From Streptomyces sp. CB01373 (GTDB lineage Bacteria > Actinomycetota > Actinomycetes > Streptomycetales > Streptomycetaceae): 64,000 nt of DNA. Positions 15,662-24,839 of the stretch are shown one piece after another. Position 1 is the first letter of the stretch. The number at the start of each line of letters is the position of its first letter. The notes under the pieces are model-generated. The model did no database searches and had not been told where the DNA came from. It saw only the letters and a list, made by a program, of their open reading frames with translations. A program made the translations under genes and the position numbers. The stretch spans positions 1-64,000 of the forward strand of contig NZ_NNBK01000014.1 of assembly GCF_002803075.1 (NCBI RefSeq), written 5' to 3'.

Positions 15662-18600
15662 ATGGTCACTGACAGCAGGACGCTTCCGGTGGCGCCGGCG
15701 TGGAACGCGGGAACGGTGTGGTACCCGCGCGATCGCTGTCTGCATGAGCTGTTCGACGCCCGGGCCGCGCTGCGCCCACGGGCGACCGCCTCCGTCCAGC
15801 ACGGCCGCAGCATGAGCTACGGCGAGCTGAAGGACCGCTCCGACGCGCTGGCCGCCCGGCTGCTCGGCTCCGGGGTGCGGCGCGGCGACGGGGTCGGCGT
15901 GTGCGGGGGCCGGTCCCTGGAGGCGCTGGTCGCCTTTCTGGGCATCCTCAAGGCCGGTGCGGCCTACGTCCCGCTCGACGACGCCTCGCCGCCCGGACGG
16001 CTCCAGGCGATGGCGGAGGACGCCGGGGTGCACACCGTGGTGACGCTGCCCGGCAGTGTCTGCCGGATCCGGCGGGTGCGTACGCGCATCGCCCTGAACG
16101 GGTCGGCGCCGAGCGCCCCGGTCGCGCTCCCGCGGACCGGGGCACGTTCCGGGGACTGCGCCTATGTGATGTTCACCTCCGGCTCGACCGGCCGTCCCAA
16201 ACCCGTGGCGGTCCCGCACTGCGGCGTGGTCCGGCTGGCCGCCTCCGATCTGGTGTGGCAGCGGCCGCGGCCCGGTGAGCGGGTGCTGCACGCCTACGGC
16301 CTCTCCTCGGACGCCTCCACGATCGAGATCTGGTCCGCGCTGCTCGCCGGGGCCTGCGTGGTGATCGCCGACCAGGAGGAGCTGCTGTCCCCGGCCGCCC
16401 TGGAGTCCCGGCTGCTGTCCGAGCGGGTCAGCGTCGCCTACCTGACCACCGGGGTGTTCCACCACATCGGGCGCACCAGGCCGTCGGCGCTGCGGTCGCT
16501 GCGGTTCGCCTCGGCCGGCGGCGAGGCGATGGACCCGGAGCTGGCCCGCGCGATCCTGGCGGCCTGCCCGGACACCACCGTGGTCAACTTCTACGGTCCG
16601 ACCGAGAACAGCGTGGTCTCCACCGCGCACCTGGTGGACGGCCTGCCGCCCGAGGCGACGGCGGTGCCGATCGGGCGGCCGCTGGAGAACTCCACCTGCT
16701 ACGTGGTGCGGGCGGACGGCACGCTCGCGGACGCCGGTGAGGAGGGCGAACTCCTCGTCGGCGGGGACGGGCTCGCGCTGGGATACCTCGGCGACCCCGA
16801 GCTGACCGCCGAGCGCTTCGTCGACAACCGCTTCGAGCCCGGTACGCGGCTCTACCGCACCGGCGACCGGGTGGTGCGGCGCGCGGACGGCGTCCTGGAG
16901 TACCGGGCGCGGGTCGACCGGCAGATCAAACTGCGCGGGCACCGCATCGAGCCGGACGAGATAGAGGCGCGGCTGCGTGCTGACGACACGGTGGGCGAGG
17001 CCGTCGTGGAACTGGAGGGCGACAGCCTGATCGGGTACGTGACACCGGCCCGGCCCGGCATGGCGCTGCCGCTTGACCGTATCCGCGGCGGCCTCACGGC
17101 CTGGCTGCCCGCGGCGGCGGTGCCCGCGCGGCTGGTGGAGGTGGGGCGGTTCCCGGTGACCGCGGGCGGCAAGGTGGACCGGCGCCGGCTGCGCCTGCAG
17201 GCGGCGCCGGACACGGCCCCGAGGTCGGCTGCGGGCACGGCACCGTACAAGGCCCCCGAGACGACAGCCCCGGGGGCGACGGCCACGGGCACGGGGATGG
17301 GCGCGGGGACAGGCACGGAGACGGCCACCGCACCGGCGGGTCCCGGGCACGGTCCGGGTCCGGCTCCGGTTTCGGACCCAGGCCCGCAGGAGACGGTCGC
17401 GCGGGTGTGGCAGGTGGTGCTGGGCGTGCGCCCGGCGCCCGGGGACGGCTTCTTCGACATCGGCGGCGACTCCCTGCTGGCGGCCGAGGTCGTCACCCGC
17501 ACCCTGGCCGCCTTCGGCCTCGACGCCCGGTACGGCCGCACCCTGGTCCACAGCCTGCTGCGCTCCCCCACCCTGGAGGACTTCACCGCCGCCGTCGCCA
17601 CCCTCACCTCCGTCGAGGGCCGGCGGGCCCGGGCGGCCCCCGAGGCCCACGCCGTGGACTTCCGCGCCGAGTCGCGGCTCGGCTTCGCCCTGCCGTCGCC
17701 GCGCGGTCCCGAACCGGACTGGCGGCACCCCGGGGAGGTGCTGCTGACCGGAGCCTCCGGTTTCGTCGGCGCCTTCCTGCTTGACCGGCTGCTGCGACGC
17801 ACCGGCGCCCGGGTGCACTGCCCGGTGCGCGCCCGCGACGCCGCGCACGCCCGGCGGAAGGTGATGCGGAACCTGGCCCGCTTCGGCCTCGCCGGCGCGG
17901 AGGCGGCCGACCGCGTCGTGTGCTTCCCCGCCGACCTCGCCGAGCCCGGCCTCGGTATGGAACCGGGCCGCGCCGAGGAGCTGGCCGGCACCCTCGACCT
18001 GGTGCTGCACGCCGCCGCACAGGTCAACTTCCTCTACCCGTACGAGGCGTTGCGCCGCGCCAACGTGGAAGGCACCCGGCAGCTCGTAGGACTGGCGGCC
18101 GAACGGGCCGTGCCCGTGCACTTCTTCTCCACCATCGCGGTGCTCGCCGGCTTCGGCACCGCGGGCGTGCGGCACGTGGACGAGGACCTGCCGCTCGACC
18201 ACGCCGACCGGCTCACCATGGGCTACGCCGAGAGCAAGTGGGTGGCCGAGGAGGTGCTGCGGGACGCCGCCGGCCAGGGCCTGCCGGTGGCGGTCCACCG
18301 GCCGTACGAGATCACCGGCGACCGGCGCACCGGCGCGTGCAACACCGACACGGCGATCTGCTCGCTGTTCAAGACGATCACCGAGACCGGGCTGGCCCCC
18401 GACATCCCGCTGCCGCTGGACTTCGTCCCGGTGGACTTCCTCACCGAGGCGGTGGTGCACATCGCCACCGGGCACCGCACCACCCACCGGACCTACCACA
18501 TGACCAACCCCCGCCCGGCGAGCCTGCGCGACATGCTGGACCGGATGGACGCGAGCGGCCACCGGATCCGGCGGCTTCCCTACGAGGAGTGGGTGGACGA

Positions 18601-18853
18601 CCTCGTCCGCCATGTCGCGCGGCACCCCACGAGTCCCACCGCCCCGTTCGTCTCCTTGTGCGTGGACCGCTGCAAGCAGGCGGACATGTCCGTCAAGGAG
18701 ATGTACTTCGAGGGCACCTTCCCGTCCGTGGGGCGGGACAACATCGAACGCGACCTGGCCGGTACGGGCCTGAGCTGCCCGCCCGTCGACGCGGATCTGC
18801 TGGACCGCTACCTGGAGTACTTCTACGCCACCGGCTACATCGAGCGCCCGTAG
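15662..18853 (+). CDS. Single-module A-T-R synthetase (adenylation, carrier, thioester reductase)
   Basis: 1063 residues. Adenylation domain about 20-515: YVMFTSGSTGRPKPVAVPH, SSDASTIEIWSALLAG, NFYGPTENSV, YRTGDRVVRRADG and VTAGGKVDRRRL with the catalytic Lys. Low-complexity Ala/Pro/Gly/Thr linker about 517-576. Carrier domain about 578-646 with FFDIGGDSLLAAEV, the phosphopantetheine Ser. Reductase domain about 693-1063 with VLLTGASGFVGAFLLDRLL and YAESKWVAEEVL. It should load a substrate, hold it as a thioester and release an aldehyde or alcohol with NADPH. The Asp of SDAST is the residue that usually binds an alpha-amino group, so an amino acid substrate is likely. No condensation domain. 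ATG 15662 fits the domain start; GTG 15620 is an in-frame alternative. Confidence 0.9.
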   Translation: MVTDSRTLPVAPAWNAGTVWYPRDRCLHELFDARAALRPRATASVQHGRSMSYGELKDRSDALAARLLGSGVRRGDGVGVCGGRSLEALVAFLGILKAGAAYVPLDDASPPGRLQAMAEDAGVHTVVTLPGSVCRIRRVRTRIALNGSAPSAPVALPRTGARSGDCAYVMFTSGSTGRPKPVAVPHCGVVRLAASDLVWQRPRPGERVLHAYGLSSDASTIEIWSALLAGACVVIADQEELLSPAALESRLLSERVSVAYLTTGVFHHIGRTRPSALRSLRFASAGGEAMDPELARAILAACPDTTVVNFYGPTENSVVSTAHLVDGLPPEATAVPIGRPLENSTCYVVRADGTLADAGEEGELLVGGDGLALGYLGDPELTAERFVDNRFEPGTRLYRTGDRVVRRADGVLEYRARVDRQIKLRGHRIEPDEIEARLRADDTVGEAVVELEGDSLIGYVTPARPGMALPLDRIRGGLTAWLPAAAVPARLVEVGRFPVTAGGKVDRRRLRLQAAPDTAPRSAAGTAPYKAPETTAPGATATGTGMGAGTGTETATAPAGPGHGPGPAPVSDPGPQETVARVWQVVLGVRPAPGDGFFDIGGDSLLAAEVVTRTLAAFGLDARYGRTLVHSLLRSPTLEDFTAAVATLTSVEGRRARAAPEAHAVDFRAESRLGFALPSPRGPEPDWRHPGEVLLTGASGFVGAFLLDRLLRRTGARVHCPVRARDAAHARRKVMRNLARFGLAGAEAADRVVCFPADLAEPGLGMEPGRAEELAGTLDLVLHAAAQVNFLYPYEALRRANVEGTRQLVGLAAERAVPVHFFSTIAVLAGFGTAGVRHVDEDLPLDHADRLTMGYAESKWVAEEVLRDAAGQGLPVAVHRPYEITGDRRTGACNTDTAICSLFKTITETGLAPDIPLPLDFVPVDFLTEAVVHIATGHRTTHRTYHMTNPRPASLRDMLDRMDASGHRIRRLPYEEWVDDLVRHVARHPTSPTAPFVSLCVDRCKQADMSVKEMYFEGTFPSVGRDNIERDLAGTGLSCPPVDADLLDRYLEYFYATGYIERP

Positions 18854-18900
18854 CCGGCGCCGGTGGCCGGACTCCCTCAGCCCACGCCGAAGGAGCCAGC

Positions 18901-20124
18901 ATGACCCCACAGTCACCCGGCGCGCCGGCGCCGGGCCCCGAGGCGGACGTCCTGGACTTCCCGCTGCCGCCGCCCGGCACCATGGGGCCGCCCGAGACGT
19001 GCGCGCGGCTGCGCGAGAGCCGTCCCGTGACCAGGGTCGGGCTGCTGATGGACGCGACCGCCTGGTACGTCACCCGGTACGAGGACGTCCGGGCGCTGCT
19101 CGCCGACCCCCGGCTGATCAGGCCGACCATCAACGACTGGCCGCCGCGTCCCGGACCGGCCGCCGACGACGGGCCGGGCCTGGTCACCATGGCGGAGCTG
19201 GACGGCCCCCGGCACCTGGCCCTGCGCAGGTCCGTGGCCCCGGCGTTCAGCGCGGGGGCCGTCCGGGACCGGCTGCCCCGCATCCAGGCGCTCGCCGACC
19301 GGCTGCTGGAGGAGTTCGCGGCGGGCGGCCCTCCCGGCGACCTGGTGGCCGCATTCACCGAGCCGTTCCCGCTGCTCGTGCTGTGCGACCTGGTGGGCAT
19401 CCCCTGGCAGGACCGGGACTGGTTCCTGCCGGTCCTGGACGCCGCCCTCGGCGGCATGGTGACCGCCGAGGAGGGACGCAGGGTCACCGGCCTGCTGCAC
19501 GCGTACGTGGCCGAGCTGATCGCGCGGAAGCGGAGCCGGCCCGGCGACGACGTCCTGACCCTGCTGGTCCGCGAGACCGAGGACGGGACGCTGACCGACG
19601 ACGAGGTCACGGCGTTCGGGCTGTCCATGCTCACCGTCGGCTTCGGCATCAGCGGCTTCTTCCTGGCCGGCTCGGTGCACACCCTGCTGCGCCGGCCGGA
19701 CCAGTGGGCCCGCCTGCGCGACCACCGCGACCTCATGCCCGGCGCGGTGGAGGAACTCCTGCGGTACATGCCGGTGATGAACGGCACCGTGCTGCTGCTC
19801 GCCACCGAGGACGTCGAGGTGGGCGGGCAGACCGTCCGCGCGGGCGACGCCGTCATCCCCGTGCTGGCCTCCGCCAACCGCGACGAGAGCGCGTTCGCCG
19901 ACGCCGGCCGGCTCGACCTGTGCCGCGCGGACAACCCCCACCTCGCCTTCGGCCGGGGAACCCACAACTGCGTCGGCGCGCATCTGGCGCGCGCCGAACT
20001 GACCGTGGGAATCGAGGCGTTGCTCGACCGCTTCCCGGGGCTGCGTCCGGCCCGGAGTCGACAGCCCCTCTGGGACGACCAGTCCGTCACCAAGTCACCG
20101 CTGACCCTCCCGGTCGGCTGGTGA
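18901..20124 (+). CDS. Cytochrome P450, first of a tandem pair
   Basis: 407 residues. Haem-binding HLAFGRGTHNCVGAHLARAEL with the axial Cys, the ExxR motif in VEELLRYMPV and SANRDESAF are intact. The I-helix, normally AGxET/T for oxygen activation, reads VGFGIS, so both the acidic residue and the Thr are missing. ATG 18901 has AAGGAG 5 bases upstream and lies 47 bases after the A-T-R gene. It is closely similar to the following P450 over its whole length (LPLPPPGTMGPP, LIRPTINDWPPRPG). Likely substrate: a product or carrier-bound intermediate of the A-T-R protein. Confidence 0.9.
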   Translation: MTPQSPGAPAPGPEADVLDFPLPPPGTMGPPETCARLRESRPVTRVGLLMDATAWYVTRYEDVRALLADPRLIRPTINDWPPRPGPAADDGPGLVTMAELDGPRHLALRRSVAPAFSAGAVRDRLPRIQALADRLLEEFAAGGPPGDLVAAFTEPFPLLVLCDLVGIPWQDRDWFLPVLDAALGGMVTAEEGRRVTGLLHAYVAELIARKRSRPGDDVLTLLVRETEDGTLTDDEVTAFGLSMLTVGFGISGFFLAGSVHTLLRRPDQWARLRDHRDLMPGAVEELLRYMPVMNGTVLLLATEDVEVGGQTVRAGDAVIPVLASANRDESAFADAGRLDLCRADNPHLAFGRGTHNCVGAHLARAELTVGIEALLDRFPGLRPARSRQPLWDDQSVTKSPLTLPVGW

Positions 20125-20156
20125 GCCCATCCGCAGGCACCAGGGGAGGTCCACCC

Positions 20157-21386
20157 GTGAACACCACGCCGGAACCCGCCGTCGACGTGCCCGACGTGTC
20201 CGTCGTGCCCGTCATCGAGCTGCCCCTGCCGCCGCCGGGCACCATGGGCCCGCCCAAGGAGTACCAACGGCTGCGCCAGGAGTGCCCGCTGGCCAGGGTC
20301 AGGCTGCCGATCGGCGCCACCGCCTGGTACGCCACCCGCTACGACGACGTCAAGGAACTCGTCGCCGACGCCCGGCTGATCAGGCCGAGCATCACCGACT
20401 GGCCGCCCCGCCCCGGCCATGCCCCCGGCGACGAGCCGGGCCTGGTCACGATGATGGAGCTGGAGGGCCCCCGGCACGCCGCGCTGCGCCGGGCCCTGAG
20501 CGAGCCGTTCAGCGTCCGGTCCGTGCGGAGCGGGATGCCGCGCATCCGGCGGTCGGCCGACCGGCTGCTCGACCCGTTCGTCGCCGGCGACCAGCCCGGC
20601 GACCTGGTCGTCCGGTTCATCGAGCCCTTCCCCGTCATGGTGATGTGCGATCTCGTCGGCATCCCCTACGAGGACAGCGACTACTTCCTGCCCAGGGCGG
20701 ACGCCGCGCTCGGCGCCATCCTCACCCTGGAGGAGGGCCGCGAGGCCACCTCGCAACTGCGCGAGTACATCACCTCGTTGCTCGACCGAAAGCGGCGCGA
20801 GCCCGGCGACGACATGCTCACCCGGCTGGTCGGGGAGTGCGATCGCGGCGCTCTGGACCACGAGAGCGCGGTGAACTTCGGGCTGTCCATGCTGGTCGCC
20901 GGCTACCGCACGAGCACCATGTTCCTGGCCGACGCGGTGCTGACCCTGCTGAGCGTGCCCGGCGCGTACGCGCGTCTGCGCGACCACCGCGCCCTGCTGC
21001 CGGGCGCGGTGGAGGAACTCCTGCGCTATGTGCCGGTGATGAACGGCGTCGTCGTCCTCCAGGCCGTCGAGGACATCGAGTTGCACGGCCGGACGATCCG
21101 CGCGGGCGACGCCGTGCTGCCCGTGCTCGCGGCGGCCAACCGCGACGAGAGCGTGTTCACCGACCCCGACGGGCTCGACCTGTGCCGCGCGGACAACCCC
21201 CATCTCACCTTCGGCCGCGGGGCGCACAACTGCATCGGCTCCCATCTGGCCCGGGCGCAGATGACCGTGTGCCTGGAGGCGCTGTTCGACCGGCTCCCGG
21301 ACCTGCGCCTGGCCGAGGACCACCGCCCCATCTGGGAGGACGAGTCGCCGAGCAAGTCGCCGCTCACCCTCCCCGTCAACTGGTGA
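20157..21386 (+). CDS. Cytochrome P450, second of a tandem pair
   Basis: 409 residues from a GTG with AGGGGAGGT 7 bases upstream. Haem loop HLTFGRGAHNCIGSHLARAQM, ExxR in VEELLRYVPV. The I-helix reads AGYRTS: the Thr is kept but the acidic partner is Arg. It shares LPLPPPGTMGPP and LIRPSITDWPPRPG with the preceding P450, showing duplication then divergence. Only 32 bases separate the two genes, so they are surely one transcript with the A-T-R synthetase. It ends 9 bases before the convergent amidohydrolase gene. Confidence 0.9.
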   Translation: MNTTPEPAVDVPDVSVVPVIELPLPPPGTMGPPKEYQRLRQECPLARVRLPIGATAWYATRYDDVKELVADARLIRPSITDWPPRPGHAPGDEPGLVTMMELEGPRHAALRRALSEPFSVRSVRSGMPRIRRSADRLLDPFVAGDQPGDLVVRFIEPFPVMVMCDLVGIPYEDSDYFLPRADAALGAILTLEEGREATSQLREYITSLLDRKRREPGDDMLTRLVGECDRGALDHESAVNFGLSMLVAGYRTSTMFLADAVLTLLSVPGAYARLRDHRALLPGAVEELLRYVPVMNGVVVLQAVEDIELHGRTIRAGDAVLPVLAAANRDESVFTDPDGLDLCRADNPHLTFGRGAHNCIGSHLARAQMTVCLEALFDRLPDLRLAEDHRPIWEDESPSKSPLTLPVNW

Positions 21387-21395
21387 GCCGGCCGC

Positions 21396-23042
21396 TCACG
21401 CGGTGTGGACCGCCTCCCCCGCGACCAGGGTGAGCACGGCGCGGGTGCCGGCCACGCCGGTGTCCGCGGCGAACAGGTCCCGGTCGAGTACGGCGAGGTC
21501 GGCCGCCATGCCCTCGCGCAGCAGGCCGACTTCGTCGTCGTTGCCGTTCACCCAGGCCGAACCGGCCGTGTACGCGCGCAGGATGTCGGTCAGCTCCAGC
21601 CGTTCGTGCGGCACGAACGGGCGGTCGGCGCCCGGCCATCCGGTGTGCGCCGAACCGGGCGGTTCGGTGCGGTGCACGGCGACGTGCATGGCCTGCCACG
21701 GGTCGGCCGTGGTGACCGGCCAGTCGCTCCCTCCGGCGAGCCGGGCGCCGCTGTCAAGCAGCCGGCGGAAGGGGTACTGCCGGCCGGCCCGCGCCTCGCC
21801 CAGCAGCGGGTTGGTCAGCTCGTCGGTCTGCTGGTGGTGGGTCGCCCACAGCGACTGGACGTTGGCCGTCACCCCGAGGGCGGCGAAGCGGGCGATGTCC
21901 GCGTCGTCGACCAACTGCACATGGGCGATGTGGTGGCGCCGCTCGCGGGCCCCGTTGGCAGCGGCCGCGGCCTCGACCGCGTCCAGGCACTCGCGCACCG
22001 CCCGGTCGCCGATCGCGTGGAAGTGCACCTGGAATCCGGCGGCGTCCAGGAGGGTCACCGCGTCGGCGAGCAGCGCGGCGGGCACGTTGGAGTGGCCGGC
22101 GTTGCCGGTGGCGCACCCGCAGGAGTCCAGGTACGGCTCCAGCAGGGCGCCGGTGCCGTTCTCCAGCACGCCGTCCTGCATCACCTTCACGGCGCCGGCC
22201 CGGAAGCGGCGGCCGGGCTCCCCGCGCCTCGCCACCAGGTCGTCGAGCTGCTCCAGGCCGCGGTCGCGGTCCCACCACAGGGCGCCGGTGACACGGGCCT
22301 TCAGCAGCCCCTCCGCGTCGGCCCGCCGGTAGGCGGCGAGCGTGTCGCCGGCCCCGCCGTAGGCGCCGACGATGGCGTCCTGCCAGCCGGTGATGCCGTA
22401 CCGGAAGAGATGGGTCTGCGCGTGGCTCAGCGCGGCGAGCTGGTCCTCGGCGGTGTCCGGCGGGAGCAGCCGGGCCACCAGGTCCATGGCGCTCTCGTGC
22501 AGCACTCCGGTGGGCCGGCCGGCCGCGTCGCGCTCGATCCGCCCGGCCGGCGGGTCCGGGGTGGCCGCGTCGATCCCGGCGCGCGCCAGTGCCGCCGAGT
22601 TGACCCACGCGGAGTGGTGGTCGGCGTTGGGCAGGAACACCGGCCGGTCCGGTACGACGGCGTCCAGGGGCTCGCGGGTGGGCCAGCCGCCGGGGAAGCA
22701 GTCCATGCCCCAGCCGCCGCCGAGGATCCACGGCCGGCCGGGGTGGGCGGCCGCGTACTCCCGGACGGCCGTGAGGCAGCCCTCGGCGTCGGTGGCCCGG
22801 GTGAGGTCGCAGCGCAGCGCCTCGAGGGCGCCCCAGACCGGGTGGATGTGCGCGTCCTGGAGGCCGGGCACCACGGTCCGGCCGGCCAGGTCGAACGTCT
22901 CGGCCGGGCGGCCGGCGGCCCGGCGTACCTCGGCGTCGGTGCCGACGGCCGTGATCCGGCCGCCGGACACGGCGACGGCCGTGGCGTCGGGGCGCCGCGG
23001 GTCGCCGGTCCACACCCGGCCGCCGTGCAGGACGAGGGTCAT
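21396..23042 (-). CDS. YtcJ-type metal-dependent amidohydrolase
   Basis: 548 residues of the amidohydrolase-3 family. Metal ligands are visible: DAHIHP near residue 65, VKVMQDG, HFHAIGDRAV, HIAHVQ and GGSDWPV. Family members hydrolyse formamides, cyclic amides or related C-N bonds; the substrate here is unknown. It is the last gene of the polyamine operon and overlaps the cupin gene by ATGA, so a role in processing an acylated or cyclised amine product is a reasonable guess. Confidence 0.85.
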   Translation of the reverse strand: MTLVLHGGRVWTGDPRRPDATAVAVSGGRITAVGTDAEVRRAAGRPAETFDLAGRTVVPGLQDAHIHPVWGALEALRCDLTRATDAEGCLTAVREYAAAHPGRPWILGGGWGMDCFPGGWPTREPLDAVVPDRPVFLPNADHHSAWVNSAALARAGIDAATPDPPAGRIERDAAGRPTGVLHESAMDLVARLLPPDTAEDQLAALSHAQTHLFRYGITGWQDAIVGAYGGAGDTLAAYRRADAEGLLKARVTGALWWDRDRGLEQLDDLVARRGEPGRRFRAGAVKVMQDGVLENGTGALLEPYLDSCGCATGNAGHSNVPAALLADAVTLLDAAGFQVHFHAIGDRAVRECLDAVEAAAAANGARERRHHIAHVQLVDDADIARFAALGVTANVQSLWATHHQQTDELTNPLLGEARAGRQYPFRRLLDSGARLAGGSDWPVTTADPWQAMHVAVHRTEPPGSAHTGWPGADRPFVPHERLELTDILRAYTAGSAWVNGNDDEVGLLREGMAADLAVLDRDLFAADTGVAGTRAVLTLVAGEAVHTA

Positions 23043-23419
23043 GCGCCGGTCCCGTGGGTGCGCAGCACATACACCTTGCGCAGGGTCTCGTGGACCTGCC
23101 AGGTGCCGCGCCAGCCGGCCGGCATCGCGAGGGTGGCGCCGGGACGCAGCTCGACGTCCTCACCGCCCTCGGTGCGGACGGTGGCGGATCCGGTCAGCAC
23201 CTGGCAGACCTCGTCGTAGCCCTCGCGGGTGGCGGTGAACTGGCCGGGGTCGCACTCCCAGACCCCGACCTCGGCCACCCCGTCGGGCGACTGCCACAGG
23301 GTGAGCGTGGTCTCCCGCTGGCCGGTGGTGCTGGTGGGCTTGGGCGCCATGGGGGGCAGGTCGGCGCTCGCCGGGTCGGCGAGGAAGGCGACGGCGAGTG
23401 CGGTGGTGTCGGTGTCCAT
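23039..23419 (-). CDS. Small cupin (DUF861/EutQ-like)
   Basis: 126 residues. The cupin_3 pattern VGVWECDPGQFTATREGYDEVCQVLTGSATVRTEGGEDVELRPGATLAMPAGWRGTWQVHETLRKVYVL is complete, although the usual metal-binding His residues are mostly replaced. Such proteins often sit beside GABA/polyamine or amino-acid oxidase genes. ATG 23419 has AAGGAG upstream; the longer frame is rejected. Its stop overlaps the next start (ATGA). Confidence 0.85.
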   Translation of the reverse strand: MDTDTTALAVAFLADPASADLPPMAPKPTSTTGQRETTLTLWQSPDGVAEVGVWECDPGQFTATREGYDEVCQVLTGSATVRTEGGEDVELRPGATLAMPAGWRGTWQVHETLRKVYVLRTHGTGA

Positions 23420-23435
23420 GGGCTTACCGCTCCTT

Positions 23436-24839
23436 TCAGCGTCCGCTGATGACGTTGGCGACGCGTGCGATGACGGAGGTGCGCTCAAGACCGGAGTTCT
23501 CGTGCCGGTCGGCGGCGCGGTAGGCGACGTAGAGGCTGCGCACGCCGAGCCAGCGCAGCGGCTCCGGCTCCCAGCCGCGCACCTTGCGGCCCACCCACGG
23601 CAGCCGGGTGAGGTCGGTCTGCCGGCCGAGGATCAGGTCGCGCAGGGTGCGTCCGGCGAGGTTGGTGGTGGTCACGCCGTGCCCGACGTAGCCGCCGGCC
23701 CAGCCGATGCCGGTGTCCCGGTCCAGGTGGACGGTGGCGCACCAGTCGCGCGGCACGCCCAGCACTCCGGACCAGGTGTGGTCGATCGCGACGCCCTCGG
23801 TGGCCGGGAAGTGCTGCCGGAGGATGGCCAGGAGCTGCGCCTGGGTGGCGTCGCGGGTCTCGCCGCGCTGGTCGACGTGGGAGCCGAACTTGTACGGGAT
23901 GCCTCGCCCGCCGATGGCGATGCGGCCGTCGGTGGTGCGCTGGATGTAGCAGTACGAGTTGGCCTCGTCCCCGATCAGCTCGGCGCCGCGCCAGCCGATC
24001 TCCTCCCACACGGAGGCGGGCAGCGGCTCGGTGACGATCATGCTGCTGTTCATCGGCAGCCAGACGCGGCGGTGGCCGCGCAGCTCGGCGGTGAACCCCT
24101 CCAGCGCCCGGATGACGTGCGACGCCCGGACGGTGCCGTGGGTGGTGACCGCCTCGCGCGGGCGGATCTCGGTGACCTCGGTGCCCTCGTAGATGGCGAC
24201 GCCCATCCGCTCCACCACGTCGGCCAGGCCCCGGACCAGCTTGGCGGGCTGGATGCGGGCGCAGTGCGGGCTCCACTGGGCGTAGCGGGCGCCGGCCACG
24301 CGGACCCGCCGGGCGAGCTGGTCCGCGTCGAGTTCGACCAGGTCGTCCTCGCCCCAGCCCTCGGCGCGGAGCGTGGGCAGCCCTTCGCGCAGCCGCCGCT
24401 CCTGGGCGGCGTTGGTGGCGACGTGCAGCAGGCCGTCCTTCTGGATGTCGGCGTCGATGCCCTCCTCGGCGGCGACCCGGACGACCTCGTCGACGGAGGA
24501 GAACATCTCCCGCTGCAGGGCGACGGCCGGCTCGCGCCCGTGGGACTTGGCGTAGCGGCGCATCTGGCCGGGCGGTTCGGCGCTGAGCCAGCCGCCGTTG
24601 CGGCCGGAGGCGCCGAACCCGGCGAACTCCTTCTCCAGGACGGCGATCCTGAGGTCGGGCTGGGCCTTCTTGAGGTAGTAGGCGGTCCACAGGGAGGTGT
24701 AGCCGCCGCCGACGAGTGCGACGTCGACGTCCAGGTCGCCCGGCAGGGCGGGACGGCGGGCGGGGAGGCCGCTCTCCCGGAACCAGAAGGAGACGTCGCC
24801 GTTGACGAAGGTGGGGCTGGTGGCGGGAGTGGTGCTCAT
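23436..24839 (-). CDS. FAD-dependent amine oxidoreductase (PuuB-like)
   Basis: 467 residues of the DAO family. Rossmann motif VDVALVGGGYTSLWTAYYLKKAQPDLRIAVLEKEFAGFGASGRNGGWLSAEPPGQ at residues about 38-90; C-terminal WAGGYVGHGVTTTNLAGRTLRDLI closes the FAD site. The arrangement matches gamma-glutamylputrescine oxidases and related enzymes that oxidise amines or N-methyl amino acids to aldehyde plus ammonia plus H2O2. The surrounding polyamine ABC transporter and PuuR-like regulator support putrescine-type substrates. Start codon overlaps the stop of the ABC ATPase gene (ATGA). Confidence 0.87.
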   Translation of the reverse strand: MSTTPATSPTFVNGDVSFWFRESGLPARRPALPGDLDVDVALVGGGYTSLWTAYYLKKAQPDLRIAVLEKEFAGFGASGRNGGWLSAEPPGQMRRYAKSHGREPAVALQREMFSSVDEVVRVAAEEGIDADIQKDGLLHVATNAAQERRLREGLPTLRAEGWGEDDLVELDADQLARRVRVAGARYAQWSPHCARIQPAKLVRGLADVVERMGVAIYEGTEVTEIRPREAVTTHGTVRASHVIRALEGFTAELRGHRRVWLPMNSSMIVTEPLPASVWEEIGWRGAELIGDEANSYCYIQRTTDGRIAIGGRGIPYKFGSHVDQRGETRDATQAQLLAILRQHFPATEGVAIDHTWSGVLGVPRDWCATVHLDRDTGIGWAGGYVGHGVTTTNLAGRTLRDLILGRQTDLTRLPWVGRKVRGWEPEPLRWLGVRSLYVAYRAADRHENSGLERTSVIARVANVISGR

